A stretch of DNA of 64,000 bases from Flavobacteriales bacterium (GTDB lineage: Bacteria > Bacteroidota > Bacteroidia > Flavobacteriales_G > Salibacteraceae), in contig DNTB01000031.1 of the NCBI GenBank assembly GCA_003499525.1, positions 1-64,000 on the forward strand, read 5' to 3'. The notes below the pieces were generated by a model, which was not told where the DNA came from, ran no database searches, and was given only the letters and a program-made list of their open reading frames with translations. The translations under genes were made by a program, and so were the position numbers. Below, piece after piece: positions 43,034 through 51,942 of this stretch (within the stretch, counting starts at the first letter, position 1; the number at the start of each line of letters is the position of its first letter).

Positions 43034-43564
43034 ATGATGAATGCCCATTTTTTTTTAAATCTGATTGCTGTTTTATTAATCTCATCATCCAGTTGCACAA
43101 AAGAAGGGGAGGCGCAGGATCCAACAAGTTGTATTCCTCACTCAAAAGCCGTTGAAGAAAATATTGGCAAGCTCAGTATTTCTCAAGGACTTTATGGCAC
43201 CTTTGCGCGAAAAGAAGGCAATTGCATGCCAATGATTGACGGTCAGGGTAGCACATGTCGTACATGCGCTGTCTCAAGGGTGATATCTATATATGAGTTA
43301 ACAGGGAAAGACGACGTAACTGGAAACATGCCATTCTTTGAGTCTACAACTACTCTGCGGGTTGCTCAAGTCGTTGCAGATGCAAACGGCTTTTTTCAAA
43401 TCCGCTTAGATCCGGGCATGTACTCTATTTTTATCCAGGAAAATGGAAAACTTTATGCTAACAGCACTGGCAGTGCTGAGATGGATTACGCTCTGAATCC
43501 CATTGAAATCAATGAGAATGAGGTTGTAGAATTTCCGTTTTACTTGGATTATGCAGTGTATTAA
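43034..43564 (+). CDS. Putative lipoprotein of unknown function
   Basis: A 176-residue protein from the ATG at 43034 (a TTG one codon upstream is less likely). Signal peptide FFLNLIAVLLISSSSCTKEG, lipobox SSSC with the acylated cysteine at about residue 21. Several further cysteines (CIPHS, NCMPM, TCRTCAVSR). ISIYELTGKDD and ADANGFFQIRLDPGMYSIFIQ look like a small beta-sandwich with a carboxypeptidase-regulatory-like pattern. Unknown role. Its stop shares bases with the stop of convergent ribE. Confidence 0.65.
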   Translation: MMNAHFFLNLIAVLLISSSSCTKEGEAQDPTSCIPHSKAVEENIGKLSISQGLYGTFARKEGNCMPMIDGQGSTCRTCAVSRVISIYELTGKDDVTGNMPFFESTTTLRVAQVVADANGFFQIRLDPGMYSIFIQENGKLYANSTGSAEMDYALNPIEINENEVVEFPFYLDYAVY

Positions 43565-44154
43565 TCTTTGAGCTGTTTCATATACGCAGCTACATACTTA
43601 CCAATAACATCAAATTCGAGATTCACTTTTGAGCCAATCTCAAACTTTCCAAAATTGGTATTTTCATAGGTATAAGGAATGATGGCCACTGAAAAGTATC
43701 CAGGTTTGGAATCCACAACGGTTAAGCTTACTCCGTTCACAGATATACTGCCTTTTTCAACCGTTATGTCTTCCGGCTTTCCTTCATACTCAAACCCAAA
43801 AATCCAACTGCCGTCAGCTTCATCAATGGAGACACAAGTAGCAGTTTGATCTACATGTCCCTGAACAATATGTCCATCTATTCTTCCCTGCATCTGCATG
43901 CTGCGCTCAAGATTTACGTATTCTCCAATCACCAAATCGCCCAAATTTGATCGGTCCAAAGTTTCCTGAATGGCGGTTACGGTATATGAATCATTAGTTT
44001 TTTCGACAACCGTAAGACAAACCCCGTTATGGCTCAAACTCTGATCAATTTTCAACTCTGGCGCAAGATCAGAAGCCATTGTGATGTGCAGGTTTTCCTG
44101 GTCTTTTTCAAGACGCTCAACTCTTCCCATTTTCTCTATAATTCCGGTAAACAT
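43561..44154 (-). CDS. ribE: Riboflavin synthase, alpha subunit
   Basis: A 197-residue protein with the two tandem lumazine-binding halves: MFTGIIEKMGRVERLEKD with SHNGVCLTVVEK and the linker YVNLERSMQMQGRIDGHIVQGHVD, then KGSISVNGVSLTVVDS and SKVNLEFDVIGKY. It dismutates two molecules of 6,7-dimethyl-8-ribityllumazine to riboflavin. Length and domain order are normal for the family. A TAATTTTG element (44172-44179, minus strand) lies ~17 bp upstream of the start. Confidence 0.95.
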   Translation of the reverse strand: MFTGIIEKMGRVERLEKDQENLHITMASDLAPELKIDQSLSHNGVCLTVVEKTNDSYTVTAIQETLDRSNLGDLVIGEYVNLERSMQMQGRIDGHIVQGHVDQTATCVSIDEADGSWIFGFEYEGKPEDITVEKGSISVNGVSLTVVDSKPGYFSVAIIPYTYENTNFGKFEIGSKVNLEFDVIGKYVAAYMKQLKD

Positions 44155-44171
44155 AGAATCTGAATTTTTGG

Positions 44172-44179
44172 CAAAATTA
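44172..44179 (-). promoter_or_regulatory. Candidate -7 element of the ribE promoter
   Basis: Minus strand reads TAATTTTG, a perfect TAnnTTTG. No TTTG is found at the expected -33 distance, so this is only half a promoter match. It lies within the ~73-bp spacer between ribE and the divergently oriented neighbour's end. Confidence 0.3.
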
Positions 44180-44227
44180 GATAAGAAAATGCCATTTACA
44201 GCTCCCTGGAAAGTAGAACCACTTCAA

Positions 44228-46942
44228 TCAATTTCGGGGAGATTCGTTTTTTTCGCGCATGTTGGTTACGCTTCCCTTTATGGTTCTTTTCTGAATGCCC
44301 GCAAGGCGAATTTCATAGACATCGCAGATAAAAAAGTATACCCCGCTCGGTAAAGCTCCTCCATCTGCGTGGTCTCCATTCCAATTAATCCAGGGGTCTT
44401 CTGTGGAGAATACCATTTCACCCCATCGATTGAAAATTTTCATATCAACACGCTTAACATATCGCCACCCATCAAACGGTTGAAACATGTCATTCATACC
44501 ATCACCGCCAGGGGTAAATATATTGGGTAGTTCATAGTATGGACAATTGTCAACACATACTACATTGCTTCTCGGACTCTCATTGCCAAAAGAGTCGATA
44601 GCTGTCACGGCATAGCAACCAGCTACTGATGCCAAATCTGAATAGGTGATTGAATTGTTCTCTGCTCCAAAAAGTGAATCGATGGGTACCAAAGAATCTC
44701 CATTAAACGGAGCATAGTAAACTTTATAACGAACCACATCATTTGTAGAATCGCAAGTCACATTTGGATTGGTCCAAAACAAATCATTGATCGAAGACTC
44801 ACATTGGCTGTTAACGGTCAGTTCTGGCGGACAGGGGGGTTGATTATCAATTGGTATAGCGCATATTTCCTGTGAATTATTCAGCAAAGGCCTGATTATA
44901 CTTGGGTCAGCATACTCACCAATTGTAGTAACATAGTAACAATACGTTTGTCCATTTATCAGGTTGCTGTCTGTATAGACCGTACTGCTCGCCGAGTCGA
45001 GAAAGATAAAGCCGGTATCTGATGGCCCTTTCCGATAAACGAGCATTCCATAGTTGGTCCATGGCGTTTGCACTTTTGCATTGAGTTCGATTCGATTATC
45101 AAGCGATTTCATATTGAGCCTAACGGTGCTGGTTGTATAAGATCCACCTACCAGAAAACCATTGCTTAAAAGGTTGATTCGATAGAAGTACTGTTCCTGT
45201 TCCGTATTTAAATCATCATCAATGTAGACGGTATCGAGGTTTGTTAGAACAGAGTTAGAGGAAGATCTGAACAATTCAAACAATACAGTATCCACTACCC
45301 GATTCACGGTATATTCATAGGGGCCCGGCCATTCGATAGTGTCCAGATCAATGGGATGCGACCAGACAATAGAATCTGTTCCAGCGGTCAGACTGGTTGA
45401 GTTTATACTCACCCTGGTCATTACCGGTACTTCTTTTAACATAGTAGCACATGCCTCAACAGAAGGGTAGCTCTCACTTCCATCAGCAAATGTTCCTATC
45501 AGTATATAGCAATACCTTTGACCCGGTATAAGTCCATTTCCATTGTCCGTATCGAAAAAGCTGGTTTGGGACACCTCATTGATCGTAGCAACAAGTTCAT
45601 AACCAAGATCTTCCGGAACCCCCGTAACACAGGATGGAGCAACATAACCCGTGGAATCCATCTTTCTGTAAAGTTTGAATCCCCTCCCGCTGGTGCGGCC
45701 CGAATTACAAGCGTAAGGGTCCCAACTTATATTGATTCCTTCACCATCTGATTGAGCCTGAACATTTTGTGGGGCTGGTCCGACCACCTGTATTCGCCAG
45801 TCCAGGTAGTCGATGAGCTGCTGGTCTGTGTTAAACTGAGAGAGGCTGTCCGCAGCCCGGAAAACAACGAAGTAGGGGTAGTTTCTAACATGATCACATA
45901 TTGGGTTCCATTGAAATAGTTGACTCACGGTACCCTGTCCCGTTTTTTTGGGAAAGCTTGCTGGATTTTGAGCAACATAAAAAGGGTCTCCGGTTGCAGA
46001 GAGTGTCAGGTAGTGATTGTTTCCATCCCTGGCTGAAATGAGTTTGGAGAAAGGCTCTGTAGCCGTCGCACAGGTGTCAACTACGGGAGCAATTTCCGGT
46101 CGGATATTGTCGCAGTTGCTGATGGTTACCTGCATGTCTCTAAGATACTCTCCAATTTTAACAAATCCTCCTGCCGTGCGCCTCCATTCGTCTATGATAA
46201 TTACCACGTTGTATTCTCCTGTAAGTTGAGGGGCATCCCAGGTAAGAGTCCCGGTAACCGGATCTATGCTGAGGTTATTGTTCGGCCCCGGGGCTATTTC
46301 ATCGGGTTGTACAAAACCAGAAATTGGCGTGCCGTTCTCACCAAGGCAAACTCCTAAACGGTAGGATAAACTATCACTTCTTCCATTGACAGCTATATCA
46401 CCATCAACTGCTCCAGGATTATGCTCATAAATAACGCGCAGGCATCCGTTGTCTATTGGTGGGTTGGTCAGAATGGGTGAATTGTTGTGCCCGGTAGCCA
46501 GTATTTGAAGTTCAGTTTGAATGTAAAAAACCTGGTTTACCGAATTGGGGATGTTATTGATTCCAGCATTCCGGTTAGGATCCTCCATTGAAATGAGGTA
46601 AGTTCCCGTGCCCGGGTAAGTATGCCGGACTATGTAGGTGTTCTTCTTAATATCGTTACCTACATTTACACCGCACCTCTGACAAGCAGTATTAAAAGTG
46701 CAGGGACCTCCGTTAGTTCTGGGAACAACTGCAAATGTGCTATCGCCAAAAAACACCGTTAGCTCACAACGATCTGCCTGCCGTGCTGATTCTTTGGTGT
46801 AGGTCGTAACTGTAATTTCGTATTCCAGTCCTCCAATGTGCCTGTAGGTGATCTCTCCGGCGCGATTATGCGTCGCATGCACCGATGAAGCAACTAATAG
46901 AGTAAACATCGCAAGAAGTGCGAAATGGAACAACCTGTTCAT
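44228..46942 (-). CDS. Large secreted protein with gliding-motility (CHU_C, T9SS type-B) C-terminal domain
   Basis: A 904-residue protein from the ATG at 46942 (NRLFHFALLAMFTLLVASSVHA signal peptide); the frame is open 12 codons upstream. Early residues THNRAGEITYRHIGGLEYEITVTTYTK are typical of a Bacteroidota extracellular family. Several fibronectin-III-like modules follow (NVQAQSDGEGINISWDPYACNSG, GQRYCYILIGTFADGS). The last ~85 residues (YYELPNIFTPGGDGMNDMFQPF, KIFNRWGEMVFSTED, GGALPSGVYFFICDV, GSVTNMREK) are the TIGR04131 gliding-associated C-terminal domain, i.e. T9SS type B. Surface adhesin or gliding-related role is likely. Confidence 0.88.
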   Translation of the reverse strand: MNRLFHFALLAMFTLLVASSVHATHNRAGEITYRHIGGLEYEITVTTYTKESARQADRCELTVFFGDSTFAVVPRTNGGPCTFNTACQRCGVNVGNDIKKNTYIVRHTYPGTGTYLISMEDPNRNAGINNIPNSVNQVFYIQTELQILATGHNNSPILTNPPIDNGCLRVIYEHNPGAVDGDIAVNGRSDSLSYRLGVCLGENGTPISGFVQPDEIAPGPNNNLSIDPVTGTLTWDAPQLTGEYNVVIIIDEWRRTAGGFVKIGEYLRDMQVTISNCDNIRPEIAPVVDTCATATEPFSKLISARDGNNHYLTLSATGDPFYVAQNPASFPKKTGQGTVSQLFQWNPICDHVRNYPYFVVFRAADSLSQFNTDQQLIDYLDWRIQVVGPAPQNVQAQSDGEGINISWDPYACNSGRTSGRGFKLYRKMDSTGYVAPSCVTGVPEDLGYELVATINEVSQTSFFDTDNGNGLIPGQRYCYILIGTFADGSESYPSVEACATMLKEVPVMTRVSINSTSLTAGTDSIVWSHPIDLDTIEWPGPYEYTVNRVVDTVLFELFRSSSNSVLTNLDTVYIDDDLNTEQEQYFYRINLLSNGFLVGGSYTTSTVRLNMKSLDNRIELNAKVQTPWTNYGMLVYRKGPSDTGFIFLDSASSTVYTDSNLINGQTYCYYVTTIGEYADPSIIRPLLNNSQEICAIPIDNQPPCPPELTVNSQCESSINDLFWTNPNVTCDSTNDVVRYKVYYAPFNGDSLVPIDSLFGAENNSITYSDLASVAGCYAVTAIDSFGNESPRSNVVCVDNCPYYELPNIFTPGGDGMNDMFQPFDGWRYVKRVDMKIFNRWGEMVFSTEDPWINWNGDHADGGALPSGVYFFICDVYEIRLAGIQKRTIKGSVTNMREKNESPRN

Positions 46943-47065
46943 TTTAGGAATCTCAGATATGAGTGGTTGACGGCACACTTGATTTTGGTAAAGTTAATTC
47001 ATTCACTATAACGCACCAAGAGCCTAAAAAGTTGGCCATAAATAAGCTAAAGTCAAAGGTCTTCA

Positions 47066-47073
47066 TAGCTTTG
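47066..47073 (+). promoter_or_regulatory. Candidate -7 element of the pdxA promoter
   Basis: TAGCTTTG, a perfect TAnnTTTG, 20 bp before the pdxA ATG. The -33 TTTG partner is not found at 17-21 bp. Weak evidence. Confidence 0.3.
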
Positions 47074-47093
47074 GCGAATGGAAAAATGTTGTT

Positions 47094-48113
47094 ATGAATC
47101 AAAAAATTAAGGTCGCAATTTCAGTTGGTGATGTAGCGGGGGTTGGCATGGAAATAATCGCAAAGACTTTTGCCGACTCACGACTGTTTGAGGTTTGTTT
47201 ACCAATAGTTTACGGCTCTTTCGAACTTCTCAAAAATGAAAGGTCAAACTTACAGTTGCACGATCTAAAGCTGAATAAAATATCCAAGGTTCAGGATGCC
47301 AGCCCTAGTAAGCTTAATGTGATGGAGATATTTGATGCGAAACCTTCCTTCACTCCAGGAATTTCTTCTAAGGAAACAGGTCAGGCTGCGTACCTCTCTC
47401 TATCGAGGGCTACTGAAGATTTAGCCGCCACCCGTGTCGATGTTCTTCTAACAACTCCAATTACCAAGGACACCATGCAATGGGGAGAACAAAAGTTTAA
47501 AGGACATACCGAATACTTGGCGCATTATTCTCATGAACCTAATCCTCTTATGCTTATGATCCATGAGGGTTTGAAAGTGGGCGTTGTCACGGGCCATGTC
47601 AGTTTGAAAGAAGTTCCAAAAAACCTGTCTGTCAGTTTAATTATGGATAAAATTGAACGAATGAATAGCTCATTAATTCAAGACTTTAATGTTGTACGAC
47701 CGCGGATTGCCGTGCTTGGTTTGAACCCACACAACGGAGATCATGGGATGATGGGAAATGAAGAAATCGAGATGATTGAGCCGTCCATTAATAAATCAAA
47801 AGAAAAAGGGATTCTTGCTTTTGGGCCTTATGCTGCGGATGGATTTTTCGGTAGCGGAAACTACCTAAACTTCGATGGTATCTTGGCCATGTATCACGAT
47901 CAGGGTCTGGTTCCCTTCAAGGCACTTAGCAAAAATGAGGGAGTTAATTTTACTGCAGGATTACCCATAGTGAGGACCTCACCAGATCATGGCCCTGCCC
48001 TCGATCTCGCTGGAAAAAATGCCGCTTCAGAAACCTCCTTCCGCAATTCTATTTACGTCGCGATTGATGTTTTTAGAAATAGGTCAAACTATAAGAATCT
48101 GACAGCTCAGTAG
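47094..48113 (+). CDS. pdxA: 4-hydroxythreonine-4-phosphate dehydrogenase
   Basis: A 339-residue protein with PdxA motifs: ISVGDVAGVGMEI at the N-terminus, TTPITKDTMQWG, KGHTEYLAHY (zinc histidine), GLNPHNGDHGMMGNEE, AMYHDQGLVPFK, and TSPDHGPALDLAGKNAA. It oxidises 4-phosphohydroxy-threonine in the pyridoxal-5'-phosphate pathway with NAD(P)+. Length is normal. It lies upstream of the YceD gene, a common order in Flavobacteriia. Confident. Confidence 0.95.
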   Translation: MNQKIKVAISVGDVAGVGMEIIAKTFADSRLFEVCLPIVYGSFELLKNERSNLQLHDLKLNKISKVQDASPSKLNVMEIFDAKPSFTPGISSKETGQAAYLSLSRATEDLAATRVDVLLTTPITKDTMQWGEQKFKGHTEYLAHYSHEPNPLMLMIHEGLKVGVVTGHVSLKEVPKNLSVSLIMDKIERMNSSLIQDFNVVRPRIAVLGLNPHNGDHGMMGNEEIEMIEPSINKSKEKGILAFGPYAADGFFGSGNYLNFDGILAMYHDQGLVPFKALSKNEGVNFTAGLPIVRTSPDHGPALDLAGKNAASETSFRNSIYVAIDVFRNRSNYKNLTAQ

Positions 48114-48137
48114 TAAAAAGGTGAGGTTGTTTATTCA

Positions 48138-48168
48138 TTTGGCAATGTGTGAGATATATGTATTTTTG
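48138..48168 (+). promoter_or_regulatory. Bacteroidota promoter of the yceD-rpmF-fabH operon
   Basis: TTTG (48138-48141) and TATTTTTG (48161-48168) separated by exactly 19 bp, a perfect TTTG-N19-TAnnTTTG. Start of transcription expected near 48175, about 27 bp before the YceD ATG at 48202. Confidence 0.7.
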
Positions 48169-48201
48169 CACCCCTTTATTTAGAGGATAGATGTAGGGCT
48201 C

Positions 48202-48726
48202 ATGGACAGGAAAGACAAGTACATAAGAAATTTTGATCTTGCTTTTTCGGGCCTGTCTGAGGGAGGACATTTCTTTGAATATTGGGTGGACGATAAGTTC
48301 TTTGAGTATTTCAGCTTTGACGGTACTACTGGGGGTGATGTAAATATTGACGTTCATTTAATCAAGCGAAGCACGTTTATTCAGCTTGACTTAAACATAA
48401 AGGGAAAGGTTAAAAGCACCTGTGACAGATGCTTAGGTAGTCTGGATGTTAGAATTGAAAGTAATGAGGAAATGTTCATCAAGTTTGGTGAGTATCAAGA
48501 TGATGATGACAATATCATTTGGGTAGACCAAGATGAAGATCACATTAATCTGGTAGATCTCATTTACGAATTGATCCATGTTGTAATGCCGTTGCGCAAA
48601 ACTCATGATGAAGGGCAGTGCAATCCGGATTATATACTGACCGAACCTAAAGAAGAGGAGGGCAGAGGTGAGATAGACCCAAGATGGGAAAAGCTGAAAG
48701 AATTAAAAAAGAAACAAAAGAATTAA
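48202..48726 (+). CDS. YceD/DUF177 family protein
   Basis: A 174-residue protein. FFEYFSFDG, the metal-binding-like pair CDRCLGSLDVRI and GQCNPDYIL, and the C-terminal acidic/basic tail (KEEEGRGEIDPRWEKLKELKKKQ) are those of the DUF177 (YceD) family. It is usually encoded immediately before rpmF, as here (11 bp), and is implicated in 23S rRNA accumulation. Precise function is not settled. Confidence 0.9.
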   Translation: MDRKDKYIRNFDLAFSGLSEGGHFFEYWVDDKFFEYFSFDGTTGGDVNIDVHLIKRSTFIQLDLNIKGKVKSTCDRCLGSLDVRIESNEEMFIKFGEYQDDDDNIIWVDQDEDHINLVDLIYELIHVVMPLRKTHDEGQCNPDYILTEPKEEEGRGEIDPRWEKLKELKKKQKN

Positions 48727-48737
48727 TACATAGTTAA

Positions 48738-48926
48738 ATGGCACATCCAAAGAGGAAGACATCCAAAACGAGAAGAGACAAACGAAGAACTCATTACAAA
48801 GCAGAGGTTCCGCAGATTGCAACCTGCCCAACAACAGGTCAACCGCATTTATTTCATCGTGCTCATTGGTTTGAAGGGAAGCTCTACTATCGAGGTAAAG
48901 TTGTAATGGAAAGAGAAGAGGCCTAA
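48738..48926 (+). CDS. rpmF: 50S ribosomal protein L32
   Basis: A 62-residue basic protein: AHPKRKTSKTRRDKRRTHYKA, then ATCPTTGQPHLFHRAHWFEGKLYYRGKVV. Normal L32 length. This is the form without the four-cysteine zinc ribbon; only one Cys is present, as in other Bacteroidota. Located between YceD and FabH genes as usual, although plsX, often found between rpmF and fabH, is absent here. Confidence 0.95.
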   Translation: MAHPKRKTSKTRRDKRRTHYKAEVPQIATCPTTGQPHLFHRAHWFEGKLYYRGKVVMEREEA

Positions 48927-48972
48927 GTCATCTTGCCTCTTAACTTAATAATATACAGCTGATTACCTGATA

Positions 48973-49965
48973 ATGGGCAATCTAAAAGCGGCTATAACAG
49001 GTGTTCAGGGCTTTGTACCCGAGTATGTGCTGACCAATGCTGAGCTCGAGCAGATGGTAGATACCACTGAGGAGTGGATAGTTACCCGAACTGGCATTAA
49101 AGAACGACGAATCCTCAAAGGAGAAGGTAAGGGACCTTCTGATATGGCAGCCTTGGCTATCGCCAAACTATTGGAGAAGACGCAGATTCAACCGGAAGAA
49201 ATAGACCTGCTGATCTTTGCAACGGTTACTCCTGACATGGTCTTTCCTGCTACAGCAAATGTTACTGCCTATAAAGCAGGCTTGATCAATGCATTTGGTT
49301 TTGATGTGAATGCTGCATGCTCAGGATGGCTATACGCCCTTGATGCAGCAAAAAATTATATCGAAAGTGGAGCGCATCAAAAGATCATTGTTGCAGGTTT
49401 TGACAAAATGAGTTCTATTGTGGATTATGAGGACAGAGCAACGTGTGTGCTCTTTGGAGATGGCGGAGGAGCAGTTCTTCTTGAACCACATGCAGAGTTT
49501 GGCATTCAGGACACGATTATGGAATCTGACGGATCTGGGTGGGTTCACCTCCATCAGAAAGCCGGGGGCTCTGTACTGCCACCCAGTCATGAAACCGTTG
49601 ATCAAAAACTTCATTATATCTATCAGGAAGGTTCTCACGTATTTAAAGCTGCTGTAAGCCAAATGGCCAAAGTTTCAAAAGAAATTATGGACCGAAATCG
49701 CCTATCGGCAGATGAGATTGCCTATCTGGTGCCACATCAGGCTAATTTGAGGATTATTGATGCCGTGCGACGAAATATGTCATTGCCGGAAGAAAAGGTA
49801 ATGATCAACATCCATAAGTTTGGCAATACGACGAACGGCACCATTCCACTCTGCCTTTGGGAATGGGAAGAAAAGCTAAACCCTGGGGATAACTTAATTC
49901 TATCCGCTTTCGGAGGGGGTTTTACCTGGGGAGCTATCTATTTGAAATGGGCTTACCATCGTTAA
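48973..49965 (+). CDS. fabH: 3-oxoacyl-ACP synthase III
   Basis: A 330-residue protein with the FabH triad: Cys116 in NAACSGWLYAL, His in VPHQANLRIIDA, and Asn in GNTTNGTIPL. The N-terminal TTEEWIVTRTGIKERR and the C-terminal FGGGFTWGAIYLKW are typical. It condenses acetyl-CoA (or another starter) with malonyl-ACP to begin fatty-acid synthesis. Fits with accB and accC immediately downstream. Confidence 0.96.
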   Translation: MGNLKAAITGVQGFVPEYVLTNAELEQMVDTTEEWIVTRTGIKERRILKGEGKGPSDMAALAIAKLLEKTQIQPEEIDLLIFATVTPDMVFPATANVTAYKAGLINAFGFDVNAACSGWLYALDAAKNYIESGAHQKIIVAGFDKMSSIVDYEDRATCVLFGDGGGAVLLEPHAEFGIQDTIMESDGSGWVHLHQKAGGSVLPPSHETVDQKLHYIYQEGSHVFKAAVSQMAKVSKEIMDRNRLSADEIAYLVPHQANLRIIDAVRRNMSLPEEKVMINIHKFGNTTNGTIPLCLWEWEEKLNPGDNLILSAFGGGFTWGAIYLKWAYHR

Positions 49966-49995
49966 TTTGATGATTGGTCTAAAAAAATAACTTTG
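49966..49995 (+). promoter_or_regulatory. Internal promoter upstream of accB
   Basis: TTTG (49966-49969) and TAACTTTG (49988-49995) separated by 18 bp, close to the Bacteroidota consensus. It starts immediately after the fabH stop and ends 14 bp before the accB ATG, so accBC may be transcribed separately from fabH. Confidence 0.6.
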
Positions 49996-50009
49996 AACAA
50001 ATTATTATC

Positions 50010-50528
50010 ATGGAATTCGAAAAAATTCAATCGTTAATCCGACTCGTTTCGAAAGCCGACATTACCGAAGTAGAGCTGGAAACCGAGGAAATGAAACTGG
50101 TCATCCGGTCCGATAAGAAAGGTGGATCAGAAGAAACAACTTCTCAGGTTGTTCACACAGCAATGCCCATTCAGACTCAGGTTCCAATGGCAACAATGCA
50201 TCAGCAACCTGTGGCACAACCGATGACTACGCCTCAAGTTGACGCGCCTAAAGAAACTGCACAAAAATCAGGAGAAGGGGATGAGAGTAAGTTCATAACG
50301 GTCAAATCGCCTATGATTGGAACCTTTTACAGGGCATCTGCTCCGGATAGACCGCCATTTGTTGAAGTTGGAGACCAAATCAAAACAGGTTCGGTATTGT
50401 GCATCATAGAAGCGATGAAGCTGTTCAACGAAATTGAATCTGAAGTTTCTGGAAAAGTTATCAAGGTATTGATTGAAGATGCCAGCCCCGTGGAGTACAA
50501 TCAACCGCTTTTCCTTGTAGAGCCTTGA
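50010..50528 (+). CDS. accB: Biotin carboxyl carrier protein of acetyl-CoA carboxylase
   Basis: A 172-residue protein. An N-terminal helical region is followed by a Met/Pro/Gln-rich linker (PMTTPQVDAP) and a C-terminal biotinyl domain, with the biotin lysine K137 in CIIEAMKLFNEIESE and SPMIGTFYRASAPDRPPFVEVGD before it. The carrier swings biotin between AccC and the carboxyltransferase. Directly precedes accC. Confidence 0.96.
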   Translation: MEFEKIQSLIRLVSKADITEVELETEEMKLVIRSDKKGGSEETTSQVVHTAMPIQTQVPMATMHQQPVAQPMTTPQVDAPKETAQKSGEGDESKFITVKSPMIGTFYRASAPDRPPFVEVGDQIKTGSVLCIIEAMKLFNEIESEVSGKVIKVLIEDASPVEYNQPLFLVEP

Positions 50529-50595
50529 AAAAGAGGCGATTAATTCAATTATATAGATGTTTGGTAAAGGGAAAGACAAGAAGGCGGAATACAGT

Positions 50596-51942
50596 ATGTT
50601 CGATAAAATACTTATAGCTAATCGAGGGGAAATTGCCTTACGGGTAATACGTACCTGTAAGGAAATGGGAATAAAAACCGTGGCCGTCTATTCTACGGCG
50701 GATGAAGAGAGTCTTCACGTGCGCTTTGCTGACGAAGCTGTATGTATTGGGCCTCCACCTAGTCCCGATTCGTACTTGAACATTCCCAATATCATTGCTG
50801 CTGCAGAAATTACCAATTCCGATGGAATACATCCGGGATATGGTTTTTTAGCAGAGAATGCTAAGTTTTCTCAAATCTGTGCGGAACACAATATCAAGTT
50901 CATCGGTGCTTCTCCAACTATGATCGATTTGATGGGGGACAAGGCAACGGCAAAAGCAACCATGAAAAAGGCCGGGGTACCTACCATCCCTGGATCAGAA
51001 GGGATAATTAGAAACCTTTCGCAACTAAAAAAGGTTGCCAAGAAAATCGGCTATCCGGTAATGCTAAAGGCTACCGCTGGTGGGGGTGGACGTGGAATGC
51101 GACTGGTGGAAGATGAAAAAGAAATCGAAGCAGCCTGGAATTCAGCGAAAAAAGAATCAGGAGCCGCTTTCGGTAACGATGACATATACCTCGAAAAGTT
51201 TATTGAGGAACCCCGACATATTGAAATCCAGATTGCTGGCGACAAGTTTGGTAAGGCTTGTCATCTTTCTGAAAGAGACTGCTCTATTCAAAGAAGACAC
51301 CAAAAGCTCATTGAGGAAACACCATCACCTTTCGTGGATAAAAAATTAAGAGACAAGATGGGCAAAGCAGCCATCAAGGCTTCTGAAGCTATTGCTTACG
51401 AAGGTGTAGGTACGGTTGAATTTCTGGTAGATAAAAATGGTGAATTCTATTTTATGGAGATGAATACCCGTATTCAGGTGGAGCACACCATAACAGAGGA
51501 GGTAGTAAGCTATGATCTCATCAAAGAACAAATTAAGCTTGCTGCGGGAGAACCAATTTCAGGCATCAATTACTATCCTCAGATGTGTGCCATTGAATGC
51601 CGCATAAATGCGGAGGATCCAAAACGTGGGTTCATTCCATCACCAGGAAGAATTACAACATATCATGCGCCAGGTGGACACGGTATCCGGATAGACACTC
51701 ATGTCTATGCAGGTTATAATATTCCACCTTACTATGATTCCATGGTGGCAAAGATTATTGCCGTCGCTCAGACGCGCGAAGAGGCCATTCTCAAAATGAA
51801 GCGTGCTTTAGATGAATTCGTGATTGAAGGTGTTGAAACAACCATTCCATTGCACAGAAAAATAATGGACGACCCAAATTTCAGAAAAGGAAATGTTACA
51901 ACCAGATTCCTGGATTCTTTTGAGATAAACTGGGACGATTAG
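50596..51942 (+). CDS. accC: Biotin carboxylase subunit of acetyl-CoA carboxylase
   Basis: A 448-residue protein when started at the ATG at 50596 (MFDKILIANRGEIALRVIRT, the usual N-terminus); an in-frame ATG at 50557 would add a charged 13-residue extension. ATP-grasp features: GDKATAKATMKKAGVP, ATAGGGGRGMR, CSIQRRHQKLIEE, FYFMEMNTRIQVEHT. It carboxylates biotin on AccB using ATP and bicarbonate. Its stop is interleaved with that of the convergent UbiA gene. Confidence 0.96.
   Translation: MFDKILIANRGEIALRVIRTCKEMGIKTVAVYSTADEESLHVRFADEAVCIGPPPSPDSYLNIPNIIAAAEITNSDGIHPGYGFLAENAKFSQICAEHNIKFIGASPTMIDLMGDKATAKATMKKAGVPTIPGSEGIIRNLSQLKKVAKKIGYPVMLKATAGGGGRGMRLVEDEKEIEAAWNSAKKESGAAFGNDDIYLEKFIEEPRHIEIQIAGDKFGKACHLSERDCSIQRRHQKLIEETPSPFVDKKLRDKMGKAAIKASEAIAYEGVGTVEFLVDKNGEFYFMEMNTRIQVEHTITEEVVSYDLIKEQIKLAAGEPISGINYYPQMCAIECRINAEDPKRGFIPSPGRITTYHAPGGHGIRIDTHVYAGYNIPPYYDSMVAKIIAVAQTREEAILKMKRALDEFVIEGVETTIPLHRKIMDDPNFRKGNVTTRFLDSFEINWDD

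Noticed and set aside
44081..44353. 90-residue plus-strand frame over the ribE start
   Set aside because: Antisense to ribE and the CHU_C gene; no supporting motif.
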